A stretch of 64,000 bases of DNA from Paenisporosarcina macmurdoensis (GTDB lineage: Bacteria; Bacillota; Bacilli; Bacillales_A; Planococcaceae). Below, piece after piece: positions 45,148 to 52,671 of the stretch. The notes under the pieces are model-generated. The model was not told the DNA's origin, did no database searches, and worked only from the letters and a program-made list of their open reading frames with translations. Within the stretch, counting starts at the first letter, position 1; each line of letters begins with the position of its first letter. The translations under genes and the position numbers were made by a program. The stretch spans positions 1-64,000 of the forward strand of contig NZ_JBHSRI010000025.1 in NCBI RefSeq assembly GCF_042658845.1, in the 5' to 3' direction.

Positions 45148-46434
45148 ATGGGATATTATGATGAACAACCACCAAAATCACCAGAGCCAGAAGACCGTCC
45201 ACTACAACAAGAACCAAGAGAGACAATAGAACGACAAGAGCGAAGGGAACCAGCGACTCGAATTGTTAAGAAGGGAAGTAAAGGTGGCTACTTTTTTAGC
45301 GGCTTATTAGGTGTCATGATTGGTGCATTAATTGTATGGCTAATGTTACCTTCACTCGTTGGTATGATGCCTGGTAGCGAAACATTAAGCGACAATGATT
45401 CAAATCTATCGTCAAATAAATCTCAACAATTATCTGCAGACATAACAACGGATGTCACAACTGCAGTAGAAAAGGCAGCAAATTCAGTTGTGGGAGTGAC
45501 AAACATTCAAGCAACATCCGATTTTTTAAGCCCTTCGAGTGAAGGACAAGAAGCAGGTTCAGGATCTGGTGTGATTTATAAAAAGTCTGGTAATAAAGCA
45601 TATGTCATAACAAATAATCATGTCATTGAAGGTGCTAACCAAATTGAAGTGACATTATCAGATGGTTCGAAAGTAGAAGCGAAATTACTGGGGACAGATA
45701 TTTGGACAGATTTAGCTGTTCTTGAAATGGATGCCTCAAAAGTAACAACAATTGCTGAATTTGGAGATTCGGATGCATTAAAACAAGGGGAAACAGTGAT
45801 TGCAATTGGTAATCCACTTGGTTTAGATTTCTCAGGATCTGTAACAACAGGTGTAGTATCTGGTAAAGACCGAGCGATTCCTGTTGATTTAAATGGTGAT
45901 AACCAAGTCGATTGGCAAGCCGAGGTATTACAAACGGATGCAGCTATTAATCCAGGTAATAGTGGAGGTGCTCTCGTAAACTTAGCTGGGCAATTAATAG
46001 GAATAAATTCGATGAAAATTTCCCAAGCGACAGTTGAAGGAATAGGACTTGCGATTCCCGTTAATTCAGTCATTCCTGTTATCGAAGATTTAGAAGAGTT
46101 TGGTGAAGTGAAACGTCCTTCGATGGGTGTTACACTAGTAGACGTTACAAACGTTTCTGCATTCCACCAACGCGACACGCTACGTTTACCAGAAGAAGTC
46201 TCAACTGGTGTTGTCATTGACAAAGTCGTAGATGGTTCAGCGTCAGATGAAGCAGGATTAAAGCAATATGATGTGGTCGTTGAAATGGATGGAGAAAAAA
46301 TTGAAAATATGATCGATTTACGTAAACACCTATATAATGAAAAAGAAATAGGTAACAAGATGACCATGAAAGTTTATCGTGAAGGTCAACTCATGGAAGT
46401 CACTTTAACATTAAAAGATAATTCAGCATTATAA
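45148..46434 (+). CDS. htrA: Membrane-anchored serine protease HtrA/DegP (YycK)
   Basis: 428 residues. Charged cytoplasmic head of ~48 residues rich in Pro/Glu/Arg, one membrane helix (YFFSGLLGVMIGALIVWLML), then a trypsin-like domain with catalytic His in ITNNHVIEG, Asp in TDLAVLEM, Ser in NPGNSGGALVN, and a C-terminal PDZ domain (VVIDKVVDGSASDEAGLKQYD). Degrades misfolded exported proteins. ATG 45148 follows GAGAGGGAG. It ends the wal gene cluster, as in B. subtilis. Confidence 0.94.
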   Translation: MGYYDEQPPKSPEPEDRPLQQEPRETIERQERREPATRIVKKGSKGGYFFSGLLGVMIGALIVWLMLPSLVGMMPGSETLSDNDSNLSSNKSQQLSADITTDVTTAVEKAANSVVGVTNIQATSDFLSPSSEGQEAGSGSGVIYKKSGNKAYVITNNHVIEGANQIEVTLSDGSKVEAKLLGTDIWTDLAVLEMDASKVTTIAEFGDSDALKQGETVIAIGNPLGLDFSGSVTTGVVSGKDRAIPVDLNGDNQVDWQAEVLQTDAAINPGNSGGALVNLAGQLIGINSMKISQATVEGIGLAIPVNSVIPVIEDLEEFGEVKRPSMGVTLVDVTNVSAFHQRDTLRLPEEVSTGVVIDKVVDGSASDEAGLKQYDVVVEMDGEKIENMIDLRKHLYNEKEIGNKMTMKVYREGQLMEVTLTLKDNSAL

Positions 46435-46449
46435 AGACTTAAATGGGGT

Positions 46450-46885
46450 TGTGGATGACAAGAACAAATTGTGGATAACCCTTTTCAATTTACAAAAGAT
46501 TTACACAGCGAGTAGAACGTGCAAAGGCGCACCTTCCCTACTCGCTTTTAGTTTGTTAAAATAGATTGTGGATAAAGTAAGACGAATTGTGCATAACTTA
46601 GTGGATTATTCGTAAATCGAAAGGATGAAGAAAAATGAAAATTAACTGCTGTCAAACCCATATAGAACATGCACTTGACATGTTCGTGGCTGAGCAAAAT
46701 ACCTTCCCGATTTTAACAGAACTTTCAGATGAAAAAAAGTTATCCACAAAATGCGATTACTGTGATGTCGCAGCAATATATTTAGTGGCGAACAAATGAT
46801 TGCATACTATATATAGATTACCTTGTGGATATGTGTATAACTTCTGTGGATAACGTGTTTGTAAATAAAGTGTAAAGGTGGATAA
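46450..46885. promoter_or_regulatory. DnaA-box cluster around the CxxH gene and rlmH promoter
   Basis: Perfect boxes (TGTGGATAA or TTATCCACA) at 46470-46478, 46567-46575, 46740-46748 and 46845-46853; near matches at 46450-46458, 46588-46596, 46824-46832, 46832-46840 and 46877-46885. Nine sites in about 435 bp, about 36 kb from oriC. B. subtilis is known to have an oriC-proximal DnaA-box cluster at yydA, which is rlmH. Confidence 0.8.
46635..46799 (+). CDS. Small CxxH/CxxC-motif protein
   Basis: 54 residues starting MKINCCQTHIEHALDMFVAE and ending with KCDYCDVAAIYLVANK. The paired Cys-Gln-Thr-His and Cys-Asp-Tyr-Cys motifs suggest metal binding. A family of CxxH/CxxC proteins of this size occurs beside rlmH in Bacillales; function unknown. 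ATG 46635 follows AAGGATGAAG. A DnaA box lies inside it. Confidence 0.8.
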   Translation: MKINCCQTHIEHALDMFVAEQNTFPILTELSDEKKLSTKCDYCDVAAIYLVANK

Positions 46886-46888
46886 CCT

Positions 46889-47368
46889 GTGAATATCTCA
46901 ATAATTTCCGTAGGGAAGTTAAAAGAAAAATATTTAAAAATGGGAATTGAAGAATACACAAAACGATTGGGAAGTTATGCAAAAATCGATTTAGTAGAAG
47001 TAGCTGATGAAAAAGCGCCAGAAAACTTAAGTGATGCAGACATGGAAATCGTTAAGAAAAAAGAAGGCGAACGAATTTTAGCAAAAATTGGAGCGGACAC
47101 TTATGTCATCGCCCTGGCAATTGAAGGGAAAATGAAATCGTCCGAACAGTTAGCGGAAGATTTGCAATCACTGATGACCTATGGCCGCAGCAAAGTGGCG
47201 TTTGTTATCGGAGGATCACTCGGATTACACGAAGACGTGATGAAACGTTCAGATGAAAAGTTATCATTTTCAAAAATGACACTGCCACACCAATTGATGA
47301 AGTTGGTGCTGATCGAACAAGTGTATCGGGCATTTAGAATTATGAAAAATGAACCGTACCATAAGTAA
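46889..47368 (+). CDS. rlmH: 23S rRNA pseudouridine-1915 N3-methyltransferase RlmH
   Basis: 159 residues, SPOUT-class methyltransferase; begins (M)NISIISVGKLKEKYLK, with FVIGGSLGLHEDV and the C-terminal YRAFRIMKNEPYHK. It methylates pseudouridine 1915 in helix 69. GTG 46889 is preceded by AGGTGG. Its last codons are the known insertion site of SCC elements in staphylococci (orfX), and here foreign DNA begins directly after the stop. Confidence 0.96.
   Translation: MNISIISVGKLKEKYLKMGIEEYTKRLGSYAKIDLVEVADEKAPENLSDADMEIVKKKEGERILAKIGADTYVIALAIEGKMKSSEQLAEDLQSLMTYGRSKVAFVIGGSLGLHEDVMKRSDEKLSFSKMTLPHQLMKLVLIEQVYRAFRIMKNEPYHK
47351..47368 (+). other. Probable attachment site at the 3' end of rlmH
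   Basis: GAACCGTACCATAAGTAA codes for Glu-Pro-Tyr-His-Lys-stop and is followed by CTGAGGTT. From memory the staphylococcal SCC junction reads GAAGCTTATCATAAGTAA then TGAGGTT, so the core CATAAGTAA is shared. No second copy is found within the window, so the other junction would lie beyond base 64000. Confidence 0.6.
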
Positions 47369-47533
47369 CTGAGGTTTTTTTTAATATAGTAATAGTAGAG
47401 GGACTTCAAAAAGGATACAGAAGTGACTAGTGAGTTGTCGGCGATTGCAAAGTGGAAAAAGAAATAAATCGCGTTTACATATAGTATGGAGATATAATCC
47501 AATCTCTTTCCCGTGTATTGTGAGAATCCCTCG

Positions 47534-47576
47534 AAAGACGATATAACCTTTCTGAAAAATGGTTATATCGTCTTTT
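47534..47576. terminator. Perfect 15-bp hairpin downstream of rlmH
   Basis: AAAGACGATATAACC (47534-47548) pairs exactly with GGTTATATCGTCTTT (47561-47575). The T tract is short. It is about 165 bases inside the island and could be a terminator or part of the island end. The rest of 47369-47878 has no gene. Confidence 0.7.
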
Positions 47577-47689
47577 AATCATTGTCTCAAATAAGTTAGT
47601 TGCCCAATATTCACTGCTTTAGTTAAAGACAAGACCGGATTGGATTAACTTTCATTACTTTTCCGACATAAATGCAGGTTTGAAATAAA

Positions 47690-47766
47690 GTGGTACCGTT
47701 TAAAAAAGATGTACCCTTTGCAACAAAATTAAACTGTTTATAATAAAGTTGCACCGTTCCCCCCCC
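47690..47766. repeat. Short degenerate repeats with a KGYACC core
   Basis: AAAGTGGTACCGTTT, AAAGATGTACCCTTT and AAAGTTGCACCGTT occur within 75 bases. The spaced direct repeats look like multiple terminal repeats of an insertion sequence (IS21-type ends have this layout), but no transposase is next to them. Probably a remnant. Confidence 0.35.
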
Positions 47767-47878
47767 TAAAGTCACATGAATTTTCATTTACAAAATCCCT
47801 AATAAATTTAGCACCATAGAAATAGTACTTGTCACGAAACTGTCCCCTGTCTCGAATAAATCAGTTTGTCCGAACCTT

Positions 47879-48655
47879 CTAAGTAATTGTATTTCTAGTC
47901 AAAAGTCTTTTTAGTTCAGCAATACTTAAATAGTTGCCATCCTTTTTTTTATGTAGCATGGCATGACAATTTGGGCAAACAGGGGTTAAATCTTGCTCAT
48001 AATTAACTTTATATTCACGTCCAATCAGTTGTAAGGGAACGATATGATGCACATGTATGAAATTTTTCCCTAAATCTCCGTAAACGTCTTTAAAATTCAT
48101 CTCACAAACTGTACAGTTATATCCGTATTTTTCAACACATTTTTTCCTTGCGATAGAACTCCTTTCATATTTGTTCACGGTTATTGTTCTTATATGTCCT
48201 TCGTAAATATCATTTTCTTCAATATCATTGAAAACCCCTTCAGAGTAGTAGTCATTGAAGTTATCAGCTATGTATTGAGAAAGTTGCGCTTCACGAATTT
48301 TTATAGGTCCCTGTGGTGCCCCTTTTAATCCGTGTTCTTTCAAACGTTCTAAAGTTAAAGCTTCAGAATCAACACGATCTAATAGTTTTAAACGGACGTA
48401 CTTACCCTCTAGGGATTTTTCATATTCATCAATATTTATCCAATATTTTTTATCATCTATTATCTCATTAGAACCAATGTTTACTTTTTCTACTTCAGTT
48501 TTAAACATTACACGTTGAGACGGTTTTGTTGCGTAGATATATACAATGTCACCGACTTGATAGTTAGCCTTTTGTCGCCAATCAATGCAACTAAATTCAT
48601 CAAAAGCACTAATATGATCGTACATCTTATTATTAGCTGAAATCATCCATTCCAT
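47879..48655 (-). CDS. EVE-HNH endonuclease (putative modified-DNA restriction)
   Basis: 258 residues. The N-terminal half looks like an EVE/PUA-type domain (MISANNKMYDHISAFDEF, DIVYIYATKPSQRVMFKTEV), a fold that flips modified bases. The C-terminal half is an HNH nuclease: CTVCEMNF, HVHHIVPL and PVCPNCHAMLHKK give paired zinc cysteines and the catalytic His. Such fusions are candidate type IV enzymes cutting DNA with modified cytosine. It is divergent from the methyltransferase gene, with palindromes between. ATG 48655 follows GAGGAG. Confidence 0.82.
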   Translation of the reverse strand: MEWMISANNKMYDHISAFDEFSCIDWRQKANYQVGDIVYIYATKPSQRVMFKTEVEKVNIGSNEIIDDKKYWINIDEYEKSLEGKYVRLKLLDRVDSEALTLERLKEHGLKGAPQGPIKIREAQLSQYIADNFNDYYSEGVFNDIEENDIYEGHIRTITVNKYERSSIARKKCVEKYGYNCTVCEMNFKDVYGDLGKNFIHVHHIVPLQLIGREYKVNYEQDLTPVCPNCHAMLHKKKDGNYLSIAELKRLLTRNTIT

Positions 48656-48673
48656 TTTTTTTCTCCTCTCTAG

Positions 48674-48757
48674 TTTACAACGCGTGATATTCCGTATTAC
48701 TAGTTAGATTAATTACGTTAGCGTTGTAAAATATGGTAATAAAATAGTTTATTACCA
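48674..48757. promoter_or_regulatory. Two inverted repeats between divergent nuclease and methyltransferase genes
   Basis: TTTACAACGC (48674-48683) is complementary to GCGTTGTAAA (48721-48730); right after it TGGTAATAAA (48734-48743) pairs with TTTATTACCA (48748-48757). Both pairs are perfect over 10 bp. They look like operators or paired regulator sites for the divergent promoters. No separate controller gene is seen. Confidence 0.65.
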
Positions 48758-48816
48758 ATTATATAAGTAATCTATTAATAATTGCAAAGTGAATATTCAA
48801 GTTATTGTTCAAGCTG

Positions 48817-48845
48817 TTGATCTTTTGATAATTATAGATTATAAT
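48817..48845 (+). promoter_or_regulatory. Methyltransferase gene promoter
   Basis: TTGATC (48817-48822), 17-base spacer, TATAAT (48840-48845), 30 bases before the start codon. It lies just beyond the palindromes. Confidence 0.75.
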
Positions 48846-48874
48846 ACTAATGTAAGAGAAAGGATGTTCGCTTT

Positions 48875-50128
48875 ATGAGTAATCAATTAAATGTAGTTGA
48901 GTTGTTTGCTGGTGTAGGTGGATTCCGTTTAGGATTAGAAAAAGCAGATGCTAGCTTCTTTAAAACAGTCTGGGCTAATCAGTGGGAACCAGGAAAAAAA
49001 GTACAGCATGCATATGATTGCTACGCTAGTCATTTTAAAACAGATGATAACAATCTAGATGATATAAATAATGAAGATATCAGTACAATTGAAAATTCAG
49101 TTTTTGAACGGTTAAATATAGATTTATTAGTTGGTGGATTCCCTTGCCAAGACTATTCGGTTGCTCGAACTTTATCTGGGGAACAAGGTATTAAAGGTAA
49201 AAAAGGGGTTTTATTTTGGGAGATAAAACGGATTATTGAAAATAGTCATCCTCAATATGTATTGCTTGAAAATGTTGACCGTTTAATCAAGTCACCTGCA
49301 AAGCAACGAGGCCGCGATTTTGCTGTTATGCTTGCAGTGTTCCGCGATTTAGACTATATCGTTGAATGGCGTGTAATTAACGCAAGTGAATACGGAAATG
49401 CCCAGCGTAGAAGACGTGTTTTCATCTTTGCTTACAAGAAGAATCTTGACTACGCGGAACAACAAATGAGCCTTCCGACAGATGATTTATTATTTAAAGA
49501 TGGATTCTTTGCACGTACATTTCCGGTAAAAGAGACAGCATTCAAAGGACGTAATGAAAAAGATCAGAAGTTGCCAGAGGATGTAGTTGAAATCTCTGAC
49601 CACTACTCTTTTCAATTTCATACGGCGGGCATTATGATTGATGGAGTTTTTCATACCGTACAACCTGAAGCAAAAGAACCCGCGCCAATTGCATTAAAAA
49701 ACAAATTATTACCAGAAGAAAAAGTAGAAGAAGAATATTATTTAAAAGAAGCAGAAATAGAGAAATTTGATTATTTACGCGGTTCAAAGAAAATAGAAAG
49801 AATTTCTAAAGATGGCCATAAATATATCTATGCAGAAGGAGGCATGTCTCCAGTAGATGATGTAGATTTACCAGGGAGAACGATGTTAACTAGCGAAGGG
49901 TCTATTAATAGAAGCACGCACGTAGTAGAAGTAGACGGGCGTAAACGTTATTTAACACCAATTGAATGTGAGCGTTTAAATGGATTTAGTGACAACTGGA
50001 CATTTGGCATGCCGAAACGTATGCGATACTTCTGTATGGGAAATGCTCTTGTTGTAGATTTAATAAAGGATATGGGAGAGAGAATAAAAGAAATTGCATT
50101 AGTTGAAAAAAAAAAACCATGCAATTAA
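48875..50128 (+). CDS. DNA (cytosine-5) methyltransferase
   Basis: 417 residues with the ordered motifs of m5C methyltransferases: I (VELFAGVGGFRLGLEKA), IV with the catalytic Cys (GGFPCQDYSVA), VI (LLENVDRLI), VIII (GNAQRRRRVFIFA), IX (LTPIECERLNGFSDNW) and X (GNALVVDLI). All are intact. The target is unknown; a MutH/Sau3AI-type endonuclease two genes downstream is the likely partner, and some such pairs recognise GATC. ATG 48875 follows AAAGGATG. Confidence 0.95.
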   Translation: MSNQLNVVELFAGVGGFRLGLEKADASFFKTVWANQWEPGKKVQHAYDCYASHFKTDDNNLDDINNEDISTIENSVFERLNIDLLVGGFPCQDYSVARTLSGEQGIKGKKGVLFWEIKRIIENSHPQYVLLENVDRLIKSPAKQRGRDFAVMLAVFRDLDYIVEWRVINASEYGNAQRRRRVFIFAYKKNLDYAEQQMSLPTDDLLFKDGFFARTFPVKETAFKGRNEKDQKLPEDVVEISDHYSFQFHTAGIMIDGVFHTVQPEAKEPAPIALKNKLLPEEKVEEEYYLKEAEIEKFDYLRGSKKIERISKDGHKYIYAEGGMSPVDDVDLPGRTMLTSEGSINRSTHVVEVDGRKRYLTPIECERLNGFSDNWTFGMPKRMRYFCMGNALVVDLIKDMGERIKEIALVEKKKPCN

Positions 50129-50160
50129 AATTCCCTATTTAAAAAGGAGTATCTTAATAA

Positions 50161-50538
50161 ATGAAAATGAATGTTTATGTTCTGAACTTTAATACAGATA
50201 CTTTTAAAGTAGAGGCAGATGTAGTGGAACTTACTTACGCTTCTTTAGACGAGCAGTACAATCAATTAATCAATTTACTAGATGCAACTGGACTTGATGT
50301 TATAGATTATAACGATGATATTGCTATACTAGTTGACGATGTAGGTTTTGAGAAGACAGATAACCCTATTTATAATTTGGTGGCAGAAGACGGTCTTACG
50401 TATAAATTGACAGGTAAGTTATTGTTTGTTCGTAATGATTATAATGAAGAGAGTACAGATTTTGGAGGTATAACCTATGAAGATATTTTTCATTTAAGAA
50501 GGTTATTAGATATTCAAATAATTGGTGCGGTCAAATAA
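50161..50538 (+). CDS. Small acidic protein between methyltransferase and endonuclease
   Basis: 125 residues, not recognised. It is strongly acidic (about 24 Asp/Glu against about 10 Lys/Arg), including VIDYNDDIAILVDDVGFE. Near the C-terminus, FVRNDYNEESTDFGGITYED loosely recalls DUF3846-type phage proteins. It starts 33 bases after the methyltransferase stop behind AAAAGGAGT and so is co-transcribed. It may be a DNA-mimic or control protein, which is a guess. Confidence 0.7.
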   Translation: MKMNVYVLNFNTDTFKVEADVVELTYASLDEQYNQLINLLDATGLDVIDYNDDIAILVDDVGFEKTDNPIYNLVAEDGLTYKLTGKLLFVRNDYNEESTDFGGITYEDIFHLRRLLDIQIIGAVK

Positions 50539-50557
50539 AAGAGAAGGTTTATACCAT

Positions 50558-50746
50558 ATGCAACATAGTGATAAGGAAAAAGATAAAAAAGTGTCAGAAT
50601 ATAAGAGGGCACTGCAAAAGGTGCCTAGATATAGATTTCTTCTTGAAAATAATCATCTATTTTTCAAAAAAGAAGATTATTTTCAAAACATCAAAAAAAT
50701 ACAGCCTTTCCTTCACTTAGGAGAGGCTGTATTTTTTATGAAATAG
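50558..50746 (+). CDS. Possible small protein at the operon end
   Basis: 62 residues from ATG 50558 (MQHSDKEKDKKVSEYKRALQ), highly charged. Ribosome site AGAAGG is 11 bases upstream. The last codons run through a strong terminator, which makes it doubtful that the full frame is used. No family recognised. Confidence 0.35.
   Translation: MQHSDKEKDKKVSEYKRALQKVPRYRFLLENNHLFFKKEDYFQNIKKIQPFLHLGEAVFFMK
50694..50738 (+). terminator. Terminator of the methyltransferase operon
   Basis: ACAGCCTTTCC (50701-50711) pairs with GGAGAGGCTGT (50720-50730) with one mismatch; flanking A and T runs extend it. Confidence 0.85.
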
Positions 50747-50763
50747 GTTTTTGTGTTACTACC

Positions 50764-50991
50764 TTATTTATAACATCCATCTTTCATTGGACAAGTTTTA
50801 CAAATTGAGGTATCAAAATATAAGCTGTTAAATTGATTACGTCCAATATCCTTTTCGCCTTGTCTAGCTTTACGTATACTCCAGTGTACTACTGTAAGGG
50901 AGTTTGTCGTAAAGTTTTTGATGTTCCTTTCTAACGGTTCTTCTAAGTCTAGAGACTGCTTTACTAAGAACCACCATTGGCTTTTTTCTTT
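50764..50991 (-). pseudogene. Transposase C-terminal remnant (IS1182-like)
   Basis: On the minus strand, an open frame of about 75 codons without a start reads SQWWFLVKQSLDLEEP ... HWSIRKARQGEKDIGR ... LYFDTSICKTCPMKDGCYK then stop. The ARxGxK...CxxCPxKxGCYK pattern resembles the zinc-cluster part of IS1182-family transposases, where the protein would normally continue. An in-frame stop lies at 50992-50994. Identification is from memory of the family. Confidence 0.45.
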
Positions 50992-51083
50992 CTAGGATTT
51001 TCAAGTATAGAGTAAATTACACTGTATAGTATAATTTATGTATAATATTTGATAATAAAGAAGGAATCAAGGGGGTGTTTGTT

Positions 51084-52553
51084 TTGGCAGGACATATTTT
51101 TTCCAAAAAACAACTAGAAAATATTTTTAATAATGTTATTGGTAAAACACTAGGGGAAGTAGATCGAAATAATGTTTTTGATAGAGCAAAAACAAACCCA
51201 AAAATTACAGGTATCGCAGGAGATGTTATTGAACAGTCTGTACTGGGGTATCGACCGGATTCTATTCAAAGTCCGGATCTATTTGTTGATGGTAAGGATA
51301 TAGAGTTAAAAACTACAGGTATTAGAAAACCCAAAAAGAAAAGTAACCATCAATTTGAAGCGAAAGAGCCTATGTCTATTACTGCAGTTTCTACCAAAAA
51401 AATTGCAAAGGAAAATTTCGAGACATCTAAGTTTTGGCATAAATTAGAAAGGTCGTTGCTGGTTTATTATCACTATGATTCTAATGTAACTGTAAAAGCT
51501 ATAGATTATGCTAATTTTGTTATTAAGGCTTATCAATTTCATGAGTTTTCCGAGGAAGATAAAGAAATCTTGAAGAATGACTGGACTATCGTTAGGGATT
51601 TTATTAAAAATTTACAAAAGGAATATGACATTCCAGAAAATGAGTATCATAGAATTTCTTCTGAATTAAGAAAAGACTTAATGTTCATTGATATTGCTCC
51701 TAAATGGCCTAATAGACCGAGATTTCGTTTAAAAAGAACAACTGTTTCAAATATTGTCCAAAAACACTTCGGTGAAAAGTTTGAAGAATTAAGTACTAAT
51801 TATTCTACATTTAGAGAATTAGATGAAAAATTGCATCTTTTAACAGAATTGCATCATGGAAAAACTATTAAACAACTAATGTTAGAGTTTAGTATCCCGA
51901 TATTGACAGATAATACAAGGGATTTACATAAGTCTATTTCTGAGCAAATAGTTGTTAGAATGTTTGGCGCTAAAGCAAAAAAAATAAGTAAGATTGAATT
52001 ATTTAATAAAATTGGAATTATCCCGAAAACTGTAACTCAAACAAAAAGTGGAACTAAAACGGAGGATACGAAATTATGTCCAATAGATTTTACTGAATGG
52101 ACAAATGATAGTATTGATTTTGAAGAATCTTCGGTTTTTAATTATTTTAACAATCAACAATTTTTGTGCATTCTATTTGAAGAACCATCTTTTTCTTCAA
52201 AATTGCAAGAAAATAAATTTTTAGGATTTAAAAGATTAATTTTTCAAGATAGTTTAATAAAAAACGATGTAAGAAATGTCTGGAACGACGTTAGAGAGTT
52301 AATTAATAAAAATCAATTAAAAGAATCCATAGTATACAAAAAAGATGGTGAACCAACCATAAATAAAACAGGAGAATTGAAGACTTCTATTAATTTTCCA
52401 AAATCAAGAAATAATACTTTTTTCATTAGAGGTTCAGGTATAGATTCTGCTAAAAAAACATTAATTATTAATGGTATAAGTATGTATCAACAAAATATAT
52501 GGGTTAAAGGGAAAACATTAGTAGCAATGCTAAAAGAAATAGATTTTATTTGA
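51084..52553 (+). CDS. MutH/Sau3AI-family restriction endonuclease
   Basis: About 489 residues. The N-terminal ~200 residues show the MutH/Sau3AI fold: AGDVIEQSVLG, SPDLFVDGKDIELKTTG (catalytic Asp...Glu-x-Lys), then KKIAKENFETSKFWHKLER, closely like Sau3AI's VANENFETSSF. A second, related half follows, ending IDSAKKTLIINGISMYQQNIWVKG. Length matches Sau3AI. It should cut the site protected by the upstream C5 methyltransferase. Start TTG 51084 is six bases after AGGGGGTG; GTG 51075 lies within that site. Confidence 0.87.
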   Translation: MAGHIFSKKQLENIFNNVIGKTLGEVDRNNVFDRAKTNPKITGIAGDVIEQSVLGYRPDSIQSPDLFVDGKDIELKTTGIRKPKKKSNHQFEAKEPMSITAVSTKKIAKENFETSKFWHKLERSLLVYYHYDSNVTVKAIDYANFVIKAYQFHEFSEEDKEILKNDWTIVRDFIKNLQKEYDIPENEYHRISSELRKDLMFIDIAPKWPNRPRFRLKRTTVSNIVQKHFGEKFEELSTNYSTFRELDEKLHLLTELHHGKTIKQLMLEFSIPILTDNTRDLHKSISEQIVVRMFGAKAKKISKIELFNKIGIIPKTVTQTKSGTKTEDTKLCPIDFTEWTNDSIDFEESSVFNYFNNQQFLCILFEEPSFSSKLQENKFLGFKRLIFQDSLIKNDVRNVWNDVRELINKNQLKESIVYKKDGEPTINKTGELKTSINFPKSRNNTFFIRGSGIDSAKKTLIINGISMYQQNIWVKGKTLVAMLKEIDFI

Positions 52554-52671
52554 TAATTTGAAATTGTTGGAGACGATAATCCGGTATCTGCTTAACGTAG
52601 ATATTTATTTAATGTACTTCATACTGACATAATATATATAAAAGGACCTTTAAAAAAACGAGGTGAATTTA

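Noticed and set aside
45618..46367. 249-codon minus-strand frame
   Set aside because: It lies entirely antisense to htrA, whose protease and PDZ motifs are intact; a shadow frame.
47369..47878. A hidden gene in the rlmH downstream gap
   Set aside because: Only short frames with stops and no ribosome sites; the interval shows hairpins and repeats instead.
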